Positions 44,917-53,413 of a DNA stretch of 64,000 bases are shown piece after piece. Every line of letters begins with the position of its first letter. Position 1 is the stretch's first letter. The DNA lies in contig NZ_JAUSXS010000001.1 of assembly GCF_030816195.1 (NCBI RefSeq), positions 2,813,501-2,877,500 on the forward strand. The letters are read 5' to 3'. The DNA comes from Pseudomonas sp. W4I3. Lineage in GTDB: Bacteria > Pseudomonadota > Gammaproteobacteria > Pseudomonadales > Pseudomonadaceae. Made by a program: the position numbers and the translations under genes. Below the pieces are notes generated by a model. The model saw nothing but the letters and a program-made list of their open reading frames with translations. It was not told the DNA's origin and searched no databases.

Positions 44917-44943
44917 AAAATCACCAAGGGGTGGTGCGATTTT
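44917..44943. promoter_or_regulatory. Candidate XylR operator
   Basis: In the 141 bases between the starts of xylA and xylR, AAAATCACCA and TGGTGCGATTTT form an imperfect inverted repeat. This is where the xylose activator would be expected to bind. Assignment is by position and symmetry only. Confidence 0.4.
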
Positions 44944-44991
44944 GTGCAGCGAGGGCTAGTCTGTCTCAACCGGCCACAGGACAAAAAAACA

Positions 44992-46167
44992 ATGAAAACC
45001 CTACCGCCCGTTCACCGCATCGCCTTGCTGTTCAATGGCAGCAAAATCTACGACCGCGGCATCATCGCCGGCATCGGCAATTACCTGAGCAGCACCCGCG
45101 TGTCCTGGGATTTGTTTCTGGAGGAAGATTTCCTGTGCCGCCTGCGTGGCATCGAGCGCTGGCAGGGTGATGGCATCATTGCCGACTTTGATGACCCGCT
45201 GATCGGCGAGGCGCTGGCCGGGAGTCGGGTGCCGGTGGTGGCGGTGGGCGGCTCGTATGAGGACGTCAGCCAGTACCCGAAGGGGATTCCCTATGTGGCG
45301 ACCGACAATCATGCGTTGATGAAATTGGCCTATGAGCACCTGATCGAGGCCGGGCTGACGCGGTTTGCCTGTTTCAGCCTGCCCCAGGCTCAGGCCAATC
45401 GCTGGGCCCAGGAGCGGGAGAAGGCCTTTCGCCAGTTGATGCAGCGCGACGGCCTGCACGTCGAGGTGTATCGCGGCCTGGGTACCAGCGCGCCGTTATG
45501 GGACAGCGCGGTGGAGCAGCAGATTGCCTGGCTGCACAGCCTGCCCAAGCCCATCGGCATTATCGCGGTGACCGATGCCCGCGCCCGTCAGCTGTTGCAA
45601 GCCTGCCTCACGGCGGGCATTGCGGTGCCCGAGGAAGTGGCGTTGATCGGCATCGACAACGACCCGCTGACCCGCACGCTGACGCGGGTGCCGCTCAGTT
45701 CGGTGATCCAGGGCACCGAGACCATGGGCCGTACCGCCGCCGCGCTGCTGCATCAGATGCTGCACGGCAAACCCTGCGCGGGCACGCAGATTCTGGTGCC
45801 GCCGGAAGCGATCAACGTGCAGGCCTCCAGCCTGCACCAGCCTTTGGGCAATCCCTATGTGATGCAGGCCTTGCTGTTCATTCGTCAATACGCCTGCCAG
45901 GGCATCAAGACCGCGCAGGTGGCGGCGTATGTCGGGGTGTCGCGCTCATCGCTGGAGTCGCACTTTCGCAAGGTGCGCGGGTGCAGCGTGCACGACGAGA
46001 TCCTGCGCTTCAAGCTCGCCGCCGCCGCCAAGGGCCTGGAAAACCAGGCCTTGGCGATTGCCGACATTGCGCAGACCTGTGGCTTCAAATCGGCGCAATA
46101 CCTGCACACGGTGTTTCGTCGCGAATACGGTTGCACACCAAGGCAGTACCAGCACGGCGCGGCTTAG
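44992..46167 (+). CDS. xylR: Xylose operon activator, AraC family
   Basis: This protein of 391 residues has an N-terminal LacI-like sugar-binding domain (RIALLFNGSKIYDRGIIAGIGNYL, then TDNHALMKLAYEHLIEAG) and a C-terminal AraC DNA-binding domain (VAAYVGVSRSSLESHFRKVRG and ADIAQTCGFKSAQYLHTVFRREYG). The fusion is the hallmark of XylR, which activates xylose genes when bound to xylose. The start at 44992 is set by the fold; a very long upstream frame antisense to xylA is ignored. It overlaps oprB tail to tail by four bases. Confidence 0.95.
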   Translation: MKTLPPVHRIALLFNGSKIYDRGIIAGIGNYLSSTRVSWDLFLEEDFLCRLRGIERWQGDGIIADFDDPLIGEALAGSRVPVVAVGGSYEDVSQYPKGIPYVATDNHALMKLAYEHLIEAGLTRFACFSLPQAQANRWAQEREKAFRQLMQRDGLHVEVYRGLGTSAPLWDSAVEQQIAWLHSLPKPIGIIAVTDARARQLLQACLTAGIAVPEEVALIGIDNDPLTRTLTRVPLSSVIQGTETMGRTAAALLHQMLHGKPCAGTQILVPPEAINVQASSLHQPLGNPYVMQALLFIRQYACQGIKTAQVAAYVGVSRSSLESHFRKVRGCSVHDEILRFKLAAAAKGLENQALAIADIAQTCGFKSAQYLHTVFRREYGCTPRQYQHGAA

Positions 46168-47429
46168 AACACGGCCTTGACTTGCAAGCCCAGGATCAGC
46201 GCATTGTCGATGCTCTCCCCGGAAAACGCCCCCGGTTCGATGATGTACTGCATATCCGGCCTCAGCGTCAGCCAGGGCGTGGCCTGGTAGCCATAACTGA
46301 GTTCGATCAACTGCTCGGCGCTGTCCAGCCCAGGGTAGGGCCGGTCGGCATTGAACGCGGCAAGTTCCTGCACCTCGCGGCTGCGCGGGTTCGGCACGGC
46401 GCGGCCATAGCCCACGGCGACGCTGTCACGCGGGCGGCCTTCGAACGGTTTGTACAGCACCACGCCGGCCCCATACCACTTGCTGAACGGCGACGCCGCC
46501 TCGCTGGCCGCCGAATACTGGCCAAAGGCGTGCAGGCTGCGTCCCTGGGACGATGGCGAGGCCCACACGGCCTGGTCGATCAACAGGTAGTGGCCGCCGC
46601 GACCACTGACGTCCTTATCGCTGCCGATGCGTTTGACATCGGAGCTGTCGTAGTAGTAACCGAGCTTGTATTCACCCGGCAGGCTGCCGGCATGTTTGTA
46701 GATCAGCTCGATAGGCACCACGGTGCCGGTGGTGTGCTTGGGCCCCAGGTGCCAGGCGCGGCTGGCGTTGCCGTTGCTCGAAGGGTCGACATTGAACGCC
46801 GCCACGCGCAGTTGCCAGTTGGGTGAAAAATCGTATTTCACCCGTGCGCCCAAGTGCGCGTTCGGGTAGTTGGCCCAGCCGCTGCCGCCCGACATGTTCA
46901 GCGGGTGCCCGCAGAAGCCGGCGTTCATGAAGTTGCACAGAATGCCGCTGTCCAGGCCACCGAGGTCGTTGCCCATGGCCATGTAACCGAGCTTGAGGTT
47001 AAGCGCCGGGGTGAACAGCGTGCGCTCATAGCTCAGCTCGGTCAGGCGCGTATAGAGGCCGCCGTAGTTTTCCTGGATCGGCAGGCGGTTGCCCACCAGG
47101 TCGTCGGAGGCGCTGTTGCCACGCCGGTCGTTGATCGTCAGTTGGATGCGGTCGCCATGGTTCAAACCGTAGAGCTTGCCCAGGTCGAACTGCACACCCA
47201 GCTTGAGGTTTTGCGAATAGCGCGCCGAGCGGTGCTGGCCGCCGTGGGCGTTGTAGGCGGTCTCGCCGCTGTAGTCGCCGGTGAAGCGTACGCCTTGCTC
47301 ATCGAGTTCGCGGCGCAGGCCACCCCAGTCGCCGGTCAGCGTGCTGTCGTCGGCCTGGGCGGGCAGGGCGGCGGCAAAGGCCAGGCCCAGCAGCAGGCGC
47401 CCAAGGGAGGTCGGAGAAGTAGGGTTCAT
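46164..47429 (-). CDS. oprB: Carbohydrate-selective porin, OprB family
   Basis: An outer-membrane beta-barrel of about 421 residues follows a signal peptide (LGRLLLGLAFAAALPAQA). The family start DSTLTGDWGGLRRELDEQGV and the C-terminal strand ending in Phe (LILGLQVKAVF) fit OprB. It admits glucose and other monosaccharides. It lies downstream of gcd on the same strand with a 57-base gap, so porin and periplasmic glucose oxidation are probably co-expressed. Confidence 0.92.
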   Translation of the reverse strand: MNPTSPTSLGRLLLGLAFAAALPAQADDSTLTGDWGGLRRELDEQGVRFTGDYSGETAYNAHGGQHRSARYSQNLKLGVQFDLGKLYGLNHGDRIQLTINDRRGNSASDDLVGNRLPIQENYGGLYTRLTELSYERTLFTPALNLKLGYMAMGNDLGGLDSGILCNFMNAGFCGHPLNMSGGSGWANYPNAHLGARVKYDFSPNWQLRVAAFNVDPSSNGNASRAWHLGPKHTTGTVVPIELIYKHAGSLPGEYKLGYYYDSSDVKRIGSDKDVSGRGGHYLLIDQAVWASPSSQGRSLHAFGQYSAASEAASPFSKWYGAGVVLYKPFEGRPRDSVAVGYGRAVPNPRSREVQELAAFNADRPYPGLDSAEQLIELSYGYQATPWLTLRPDMQYIIEPGAFSGESIDNALILGLQVKAVF

Positions 47430-47486
47430 GCGGGGATTTTCCAGACACAAAGCGCGGTGCGGGCGCACCGCGCGAACAGAGGGTGG

Positions 47487-49895
47487 TTACGGCAAGGCGT
47501 AGGCGATCACGTAGTCGCCACGGTCAGTGGACTGGCGCGCACCGCCGGCGGTGACGACGATGTACTGCTTGCCGGTTTTCGGTGACACGTAGGTCATCGG
47601 GCCGCCCTGGCTGCCCACGGGCAGGCGGGCTTTCCAGATTTCATCGCCGTTGCCGCTGTTGAAGGCGCGCAGGTAGAAGTCCTGGGTGCCGGCGATAAAG
47701 ATCAGGCCACCCTGGGTCGACAGCGTACCGCCGAGCGTCGGCAGGCCCACCTTGATCGGCAGGTGCATGCGGATGCCCAGGGGGCCGGTGTCTTCAACGG
47801 TACCCACCGGGACTTGCCAGGCGACCTTTTGCGTCTTCATGTCGATGGCGGTCAAGGTGCCGAACGGCGGTGCCTGGCACGGAATGCCGGCCACCGACAG
47901 GAAGCGGTTCTTGTTCACCGCATACGGCGTGCCCTTGAGCGGCACGGCGCCCATGCCGGTGTTCAGCGCTTCGCCACCGGAGGCGGCCTGGGCCTTGTTC
48001 TGCGACGGCACCATCTGGATCCACAGGCCCAGGCGCATGTCGTTGACGAAGATGAAACCGTGCACCGGGTCGGTGGAAATACTGCCCCAGTTCATGCCGC
48101 CCAGTGAGCCCGGAAAGCTCAGGGATTTATCGGTGCCTGGCGCGGTGTACAGGCCGTCGTAGCGCATGCTTTTGAAGTCGATGCGGCACAGCAACTGGTC
48201 GTACGGCGTCGCGCCCCACATGTCCGATTCGGTCAGGGTCTGCGCGCCGATCTGCGGCATGCCCACCGATTTGGGTTGGGTCGGCGAGTAAGGCTCGTTG
48301 GGAATGTTCGCGGCTTTGACCGGCACTTCCTGCACGTCGGTCAACGGCTTGCCGGTGGCGCGGTCGAGCACATAGATCTGCCCGGCCTTGGTGCCGATCA
48401 CCACGGCGGGTACTGCCTTGTCGCTGCCTGGCGGGGTGAAGTCGATCAGGCTGGGTTGCATCGGCAGGTCGAAGTCCCACAGGTCGTTGTGGACGGTCTG
48501 GTACACCCACTTCTCTGCGCCGGTGGAGGCGTCCAGTGCCAATACCGAAGCACCGTATTTATGATTGAGCGCGGTGCGCTCTACACCGTAGATGTCGGTG
48601 GACGAGCTGCCCATCGGCAGGAAAACCGTGTTCATCAGCGGGTCGTAGGACATCGGCGCCCAGCTGTTGGGGGTGCTGCGCACGTAGGTGCTGCCGGTGG
48701 CCGGGGCCTGTTTGTCTTGCGGGTTGCCCGGGTCGAAGGCCCAGCGCATCTGGCCGCTGATCACATCGAAACCACGGATCACGCCGCCGGGCATGTCGGT
48801 CTGGACGTTATCCGCAACGCGGCCGCCCACCACCACGGTGGTGCCGGCAATCAATGGCGCCGAAGACAATTGGTAGTAACTGTCCGGGACATTGCCGAGT
48901 CCGGCTTTGAGGTCTACCTGGCCGTGGTTGCCGAAGTCTTCGCAGAATTTACCGGTGTCGGCGTCCACGGCAATCAGGCGTGCATCGATGGTGTTGGTCA
49001 GCAGGCGACGCTGGCATTGCGCACCGGCGGCAACGCTGGCGGCGATGATCGGCGAACTGTTCGGCTGGGTCGGTTGGGCAATCGGCGCGCTGGCATCGAA
49101 ATACGCCATGCCCCGGCAACGCTGCCATACCGCCGATTGGGCGTTGACCTCGTTTTTCCACAGTTCCTTGCCGGTGTCGGCGTCCAGCGCGATCAGGTTG
49201 TTGTGCGGGGTGCAGATGAACACTTTATTGCCGATCTGCAGGGGCGTCAGCTGGTCCTCGGCACCGTTGCCGTCGCTGATGGCGACGTCACCGGTGTGGT
49301 AGGTCCAGGCGACTTTGAGCTTGTCGATGTTGTCGCGATTGATCTGGTCCAGGGCGGCGAAGCGGCTGCCGCCTTCGGTGTTGCCGTAGTGTGCCCAGTC
49401 TTTCTGCGCATCGGCGGCGGCCACCGGGGTGATGCCAGGGCCGGCACCGGTCGGCGCTACGCTTGGGTGAGCTACGAACATATTGCCCGCCGCCACCGCA
49501 GCGCCCAGCGCCAGCACGGCGGCGACGCCATAGGCACCGCGCGCCGGTTTGCCAACCAGCAGCGGATAGACCAGCGCGACCACGATGCCGATCACCGCGA
49601 ACATGAACAGTCGCGAGAACAGCGGCCAGTACACCAGCCCTACATCCGCGACCGCCCATACGGCCGTGCCGACCAGGAACGCGGCGAACAACCACGCACC
49701 CGCCGGCTTGCGCCGGGCAATCAGCAGCCCGGCAATGGCCATGACCACGCCACCCACCAGGAAGTACCAGGAACCTCCCAGGCTGACCAGTTTGGCGCCG
49801 CCGACGGCGAGCGCAAGGCCGAGCAGGGCGATGATCACGCCCAGGCCCAGGAGTAGGATTCTAGAGACGCCAGTGGCGCGCGATGCTCGTTTCAT
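47487..49895 (-). CDS. gcd: Membrane-bound PQQ-dependent glucose dehydrogenase
   Basis: This protein of 802 residues has five N-terminal membrane helices (about 1-140) and a periplasmic eight-bladed propeller. DWAHYGNTEGGSRFAALDQIN and the tryptophan-docking repeats (TGAEKWVYQTVHNDLWDFDLP; GDEIWKARLPVGSQGGPMTYVSP) are typical. It oxidises glucose, and to a lesser extent xylose and other aldoses, to lactones in the periplasm and feeds electrons to ubiquinone. It therefore competes with or complements the xylose isomerase route next to it. Confidence 0.96.
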   Translation of the reverse strand: MKRASRATGVSRILLLGLGVIIALLGLALAVGGAKLVSLGGSWYFLVGGVVMAIAGLLIARRKPAGAWLFAAFLVGTAVWAVADVGLVYWPLFSRLFMFAVIGIVVALVYPLLVGKPARGAYGVAAVLALGAAVAAGNMFVAHPSVAPTGAGPGITPVAAADAQKDWAHYGNTEGGSRFAALDQINRDNIDKLKVAWTYHTGDVAISDGNGAEDQLTPLQIGNKVFICTPHNNLIALDADTGKELWKNEVNAQSAVWQRCRGMAYFDASAPIAQPTQPNSSPIIAASVAAGAQCQRRLLTNTIDARLIAVDADTGKFCEDFGNHGQVDLKAGLGNVPDSYYQLSSAPLIAGTTVVVGGRVADNVQTDMPGGVIRGFDVISGQMRWAFDPGNPQDKQAPATGSTYVRSTPNSWAPMSYDPLMNTVFLPMGSSSTDIYGVERTALNHKYGASVLALDASTGAEKWVYQTVHNDLWDFDLPMQPSLIDFTPPGSDKAVPAVVIGTKAGQIYVLDRATGKPLTDVQEVPVKAANIPNEPYSPTQPKSVGMPQIGAQTLTESDMWGATPYDQLLCRIDFKSMRYDGLYTAPGTDKSLSFPGSLGGMNWGSISTDPVHGFIFVNDMRLGLWIQMVPSQNKAQAASGGEALNTGMGAVPLKGTPYAVNKNRFLSVAGIPCQAPPFGTLTAIDMKTQKVAWQVPVGTVEDTGPLGIRMHLPIKVGLPTLGGTLSTQGGLIFIAGTQDFYLRAFNSGNGDEIWKARLPVGSQGGPMTYVSPKTGKQYIVVTAGGARQSTDRGDYVIAYALP

Positions 49896-50066
49896 GTCGA
49901 AAGGACTCGAGTGAGAGAGGGCAAAGACGCGATTTTAGCAAGATAAGTAACTGGTTAGTACATTGTGCCGCGCAATAGACTGTTACGGATGCTGCGATGA
50001 TGGGCCGGGGTCAAAGAAAGTAGGACGGGTAAGCCCTGATGCCGGTCAGTCAAGCGCAGAACCCTT

Positions 50067-50094
50067 GTGGGAGGGGGCTTGCTCCCGATAGCGG
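50067..50094. repeat. Single REP unit of the GTGGGAGGGGGCTTGC family
   Basis: One arm, ending GATAGCGG, is present without an inverted partner nearby. It is preceded by GCCCTGATGCCGGTCAG (50034-50050), which resembles the inner arm of the nested REPINs, so this may be the remains of another nested element. Confidence 0.65.
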
Positions 50095-50201
50095 TGGGTC
50101 AACCGATATCAATGTTGGCTGGGCCGACGTCTTCGTGGGAAGGCTTTGTGTAGGAGCGAGCTTGTAGCGGTCCAGTTTTTTTGGACCACTCTGTAGGAGT
50201 A

Positions 50202-51035
50202 TTAGGCCGCCAGCTTTTCAAAAATGGCTGGCGGCAGGTTGTTCGAGGCAGAGTGACAGCGTCGATGGTTATAATGAGCAATGAAGTCCATCACGTCCCG
50301 CTCTGCTTCGAAGTGAGTTGAGTAACCATTTTCAGGTGACCAATCGTGTTTTTGCGATCTGAAATAGCGCTCCACAACCGCATTGTCCCAACAGTTCCCG
50401 CGCCTACTCATGCTCTGCACGATCTGCTTTTCAGCCAAGTAGCTGACGAAGCGCTCAGCTGTGTATTGGCATCCCTGGTCCGAGTGAAACACCAGCTCGG
50501 GGGAAGGTCGACGCAGCCCCACAGCAAGTCGTAAAGCCTGCAATGAAAGCTCGGTATCAGCCGTCCTTGAAAATGCCCAACCAACGATTCTGCGCGAAAA
50601 AAGATCCATCACAATGGCTAGATACAACCAACTGCCACCGACACGGATATAGGTAATATCTCCCGCCCAGAACGTGTTGGGTTGTTCCGGATTAAAGCGT
50701 CGCTCCAGTACATTGGGCGCGATGTTGGACACTTTGGTGGCTCGCCGATAGTGCGCATACTGGGCCCGACGTCTCACCAGGCCCAAACTCTTCATCAAGC
50801 TGCGCATACGATGGCGCCCGACCACTACGCCCTGTGTTTTCAGGACTTTTGTAAACCCACGACTGCCCAGCGCTCCGCGATGCTCTCGGTGTAATAGCCG
50901 GATTTTCTTTTCCAGTTGGGGCTCAATTCTGCGCTCAGGTTTGGGCTGGCGCATCGCGTAATAGCTGCTGCGAGGCACGCCCAGCAAGCGGCATAGACGT
51001 CGCACCGACAGCTTTTTTGTGGCGCCCTCAATCAT
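50202..51035 (-). CDS. IS3-family transposase OrfB (DDE domain)
   Basis: This protein of 277 residues has an N-terminal HTH_21 region (RLCRLLGVPRSSYYAMRQPKP) and an rve integrase core with all three catalytic acids: FWAGDITYI, FHSDQGCQYT and DNAVVERYFRSQKHD. The start overlaps the OrfA stop by four bases (ATGA in AAAATGA). The full transposase may be made by -1 frameshifting there or by coupling. Confidence 0.95.
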   Translation of the reverse strand: MIEGATKKLSVRRLCRLLGVPRSSYYAMRQPKPERRIEPQLEKKIRLLHREHRGALGSRGFTKVLKTQGVVVGRHRMRSLMKSLGLVRRRAQYAHYRRATKVSNIAPNVLERRFNPEQPNTFWAGDITYIRVGGSWLYLAIVMDLFSRRIVGWAFSRTADTELSLQALRLAVGLRRPSPELVFHSDQGCQYTAERFVSYLAEKQIVQSMSRRGNCWDNAVVERYFRSQKHDWSPENGYSTHFEAERDVMDFIAHYNHRRCHSASNNLPPAIFEKLAA

Positions 51036-51328
51036 TTTCTTCGGCCAAACAGCACCTTTAGATGAGAGGGCAACTGCTTTTTTAGGACATCGTTCTCGGC
51101 TTCCAGCAACGCCAACCTGGCCTGCAGCGAATCAATGAGATCCTGATCCTGAGGACGCGTCGTTTGCGCTGCTCCTACCTGCTCCTTGCGCCATCGCGAA
51201 ACCCAGCGTCGCAGCGCCGTCGGCCCCACACCCGTTTGCTCGCACGCCTTAGGTACTGAGTAGTTCAACTCAACGACCAGACGAATCGCTTCGGCTTTTT
51301 CTTCGGCTGTAACGATCCGAAATCCCAT
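51032..51328 (-). CDS. IS3-family transposase OrfA
   Basis: This protein of 98 residues has a helix-turn-helix (LNYSVPKACEQTGVGPTALRRWVSRW) for terminal repeat binding, followed by a leucine-zipper-like coil (LIDSLQARLALLEAENDVLKKQL). This is the standard OrfA design. It is the first cistron of the element. Confidence 0.93.
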   Translation of the reverse strand: MGFRIVTAEEKAEAIRLVVELNYSVPKACEQTGVGPTALRRWVSRWRKEQVGAAQTTRPQDQDLIDSLQARLALLEAENDVLKKQLPSHLKVLFGRRK

Positions 51329-51508
51329 GACGCTTCCTTAGGTTGATACTCCTACATCATGGTCCATAAATATTGAGCCACAACAGCTTGCTCGCGAAAA
51401 ACTCACAGACACCGCGTTGATTCAGAAAACACGCGTTATCGTTGACGTTTCGCGAGCAAGCTCGCTCCTACAGTGAGCACCTTTCGCTTTGTGGGCGACT
51501 GCAGACGG

Positions 51509-52552
51509 TCAACGAAACGCCGGCACCACCTGCTCGATAAACAGTGCCAGGGACTTCTTCTTCTCGGCATGGGGCAGGCTGTTGTCGCACCAGAAGCTGA
51601 ACTCATCCACGCCCAGTTCCTGGTAGTACCGAATGCGCGGGATGATCTCTTGCGCGGTGCCGATCATCGCGGTTTTGCGCAGGCTTTCCAGTTCGAACTC
51701 TGGGCGTGCGGCAAACTTCTCTTCCGGGCTTGGCTCCAGGAAACCATTGACCGGCACGTTCTTGTTGCCGAACCAGGCATCGAAGGTACGATAGAATTTC
51801 GAGATCGCCTTGGCCCCGACTTCCCAGCCTTGCGGATCATCAGCGGCGTGCACGTGGGTGTGACGCAGCACCATCAATTGCGGGCGGGGCACGCCAGGGT
51901 TGTTGTCCAGGGCAGCCTGGAATTTGTTTTTAAGGTCCAGGACTTCTTCGTCGCCCTTCATCAACGGCGTGACCATCACGTTGCAGCCGTTTGCTACTGC
52001 GAAGTTGTGGGAGTCGGGGTCGCGGGCGGCGATCCACATCGGTGGGCTGGGCTGCTGGATCGGCTTGGGCACGCTGGTGGAGGTGGGGAATTTCCAGATA
52101 TCGCCGTCGTGGGCGTAGTCGCCTTTCCACAGGGCGCGCACCACCGGCACCATTTCGCGCAGGGCTTGGCCGCCGCTCGAGGCGGGCATGCCGCCGGCCA
52201 TGCGGTCGAATTCGACCTGGTACGCGCCACGGGCCAGGCCCACTTCCATGCGCCCATTGCTGATCACGTCGAGCAACGCGCATTCCCCCGCCACCCGCAG
52301 CGGATGCCAGAACGGCGCGATGATGGTGCCGGCGCCCAGATGGATAGTGGTGGTTCGGGCCGCGAGGTAAGCCAGCAGCGGCATTGGACTGGGCGATATG
52401 GTGTATTCCATCGCGTGGTGTTCGCCAATCCACACGGTGCTGAAACCACCGGCTTCGGCCATCAGGGTCAGTTCGGTCAAATCTTCGAACAACTGACGGT
52501 GGCTGACGCTTTCATCCCAGCGTTCCATGTGTACGAACAGCGAAAATTTCAT
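51509..52552 (-). CDS. Luciferase-like FMNH2-dependent monooxygenase
   Basis: This protein of 347 residues has the bacterial luciferase barrel: MKFSLFVHMERWDE, WIGEHHAMEYTISPSPMPLLAYLAARTTTIHLGAG and HPLRVAGECALLDVISNGRMEVGLARG. Such enzymes need FMNH2 from a separate reductase and insert oxygen into varied substrates. The gene follows the flavin reductase gene by 55 bases, giving a complete two-component system. The start at 52552 has GAGG upstream. The substrate is unknown; it does not resemble RutA closely. Confidence 0.9.
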   Translation of the reverse strand: MKFSLFVHMERWDESVSHRQLFEDLTELTLMAEAGGFSTVWIGEHHAMEYTISPSPMPLLAYLAARTTTIHLGAGTIIAPFWHPLRVAGECALLDVISNGRMEVGLARGAYQVEFDRMAGGMPASSGGQALREMVPVVRALWKGDYAHDGDIWKFPTSTSVPKPIQQPSPPMWIAARDPDSHNFAVANGCNVMVTPLMKGDEEVLDLKNKFQAALDNNPGVPRPQLMVLRHTHVHAADDPQGWEVGAKAISKFYRTFDAWFGNKNVPVNGFLEPSPEEKFAARPEFELESLRKTAMIGTAQEIIPRIRYYQELGVDEFSFWCDNSLPHAEKKKSLALFIEQVVPAFR

Positions 52553-52607
52553 GACGCTTACCTCGGATCTATTGTTATTTTCCGCAAAAAGCGGGTTCAG
52601 CGGGGTA

Positions 52608-53093
52608 TCAAGCAGGCACCGGCAGGGTACCCATCTTGCCGTGGCAATACACCAGGGGCCCATTCGGCTGTGTCGGCACGATCAGGTTCTTGACCGAGCC
52701 AACCATGATTGCGTGGTCGCCGCCTTCGTACTCGCGCCACAACTCGCATTCAATGACCGCCGTGGCGTTGGCCAGGATCGGATTGCCCAATGCACTCAGG
52801 GTCCACTCGATGCCTTGGGCCTTGTCCTTGCCTTTGCGTGCAAAGGCATAGGCTTCGCTTTGCTGTCCGCCGGACAGCACATGGATGGCGAAGCGCTTGT
52901 TCTTGATCAGTACGGGGTAGGAGTCGGAGCTGTAGTTGGGGCAGAAAAGCACCAGGGCCGGGTCCATGGACAGCGAGCTGAACGCGCTGGCGGTGAGGCC
53001 GACGATTTGCCCGTCGTCGTCCAGCGTAGTAATCACGGTGACCCCGGAAGGAAACGAGCCCATCACTTGTTTGTAGATGGCGGCATCAATCAT
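52608..53093 (-). CDS. Flavin reductase, two-component monooxygenase partner
   Basis: This protein of 161 residues has the flavin reductase-like FMN-binding fold. YKQVMGSFPSGVTVITTLDDDGQIVGLTASAFSSLSMDPALVLFCP and ELWREYEGGDHAIMVGSVKN are typical of HpaC/RutF-type NAD(P)H:flavin reductases. It supplies FMNH2 to the adjacent luciferase-like enzyme. A close paralogue begins at the window edge (63855). A 16-base operator-like sequence lies 49 bases upstream of its start. Confidence 0.92.
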   Translation of the reverse strand: MIDAAIYKQVMGSFPSGVTVITTLDDDGQIVGLTASAFSSLSMDPALVLFCPNYSSDSYPVLIKNKRFAIHVLSGGQQSEAYAFARKGKDKAQGIEWTLSALGNPILANATAVIECELWREYEGGDHAIMVGSVKNLIVPTQPNGPLVYCHGKMGTLPVPA

Positions 53094-53141
53094 GGGATGG
53101 TCCTCTGCTATGAAGCGGTTTTTTTAAATTTATAGGTCTGA

Positions 53142-53157
53142 TGGTATACCGTAATAC
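53142..53157. promoter_or_regulatory. Putative GntR operator, site 1
   Basis: TGGTATACCGTAATAC lies upstream of the flavin reductase-monooxygenase operon. It matches the consensus TGGWATACCRTAATAY shared with three other sites in this cluster. Confidence 0.65.
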
Positions 53158-53314
53158 AGGAGTTGCAAGAGCTTTTTTGGACAGGCGATATACGTGTCCT
53201 GAACCCGAAAAAGGCCTTGATTACGGGGATTTATCCCGTGATGGCGGTTTTTATCGGGGCGCTATTGCCGGATCAGAGGCGGGCTAAAACAGCGGATCAG
53301 TCTTGTTAAAATGT

Positions 53315-53330
53315 TGGAATACCATAATAT
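53315..53330. promoter_or_regulatory. Putative GntR operator, site 2
   Basis: TGGAATACCATAATAT, extended to an almost perfect palindrome by the following GGTGTTC, lies 84 bases before the NCS1 permease start. It matches the shared consensus. Confidence 0.7.
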
Positions 53331-53413
53331 GGTGTTCGTCTGAGGGGCGGCCATCGAGCGTCCTCCGGATGGCGTCAAACAACTATAAGATCAGACAAAC
53401 GCGAGTTATTCCT

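Larger units (their letters stand above)
50163..51385 (-). mobile_element. IS3-family insertion sequence, 1223 bp
   Basis: The ends TGTAGCGGTCCAG (left) and TGTTGTGGCTCAA (right, complement) align without gaps over about 44 bases, with about 32 matches, including GGACCA and TGTAGGAGTAT. A 3-base target duplication GCT flanks the element (50160-50162 and 51386-51388). Two overlapping genes encode OrfA and the DDE transposase. Both look intact, so the element may be active. Confidence 0.94.
50149..51472. repeat. GTAGGAGCGAGCTTGC-family REPIN interrupted by an insertion sequence
   Basis: TGTAGGAGCGAGCT (50149-50162) and the rest of the element (51386-51472) join into a normal REPIN once the IS and one copy of the GCT duplication are removed. 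The insertion point is the tip of the left hairpin. Confidence 0.9.

Noticed and set aside
43621..44991. N-terminal extension of the xylR frame antisense to xylA
   Set aside because: The XylR fold begins at 44992 (MKTLPPVHRIALLF), and the extension is only the complement of xylose isomerase.
51028..51040. Programmed frameshift site of the IS3 element as a confirmed feature
   Set aside because: AAAATGA allows either -1 slippage or simple coupling; there is no strong A6G-type slippery site, so I did not list it as a feature.
51509..53093. Assignment of the monooxygenase and reductase as RutA and RutF of uracil breakdown
   Set aside because: The reductase is RutF-like, but the luciferase-type protein lacks the RutA sequence features I know, and rutB, rutC, rutD and rutE are not in the window.
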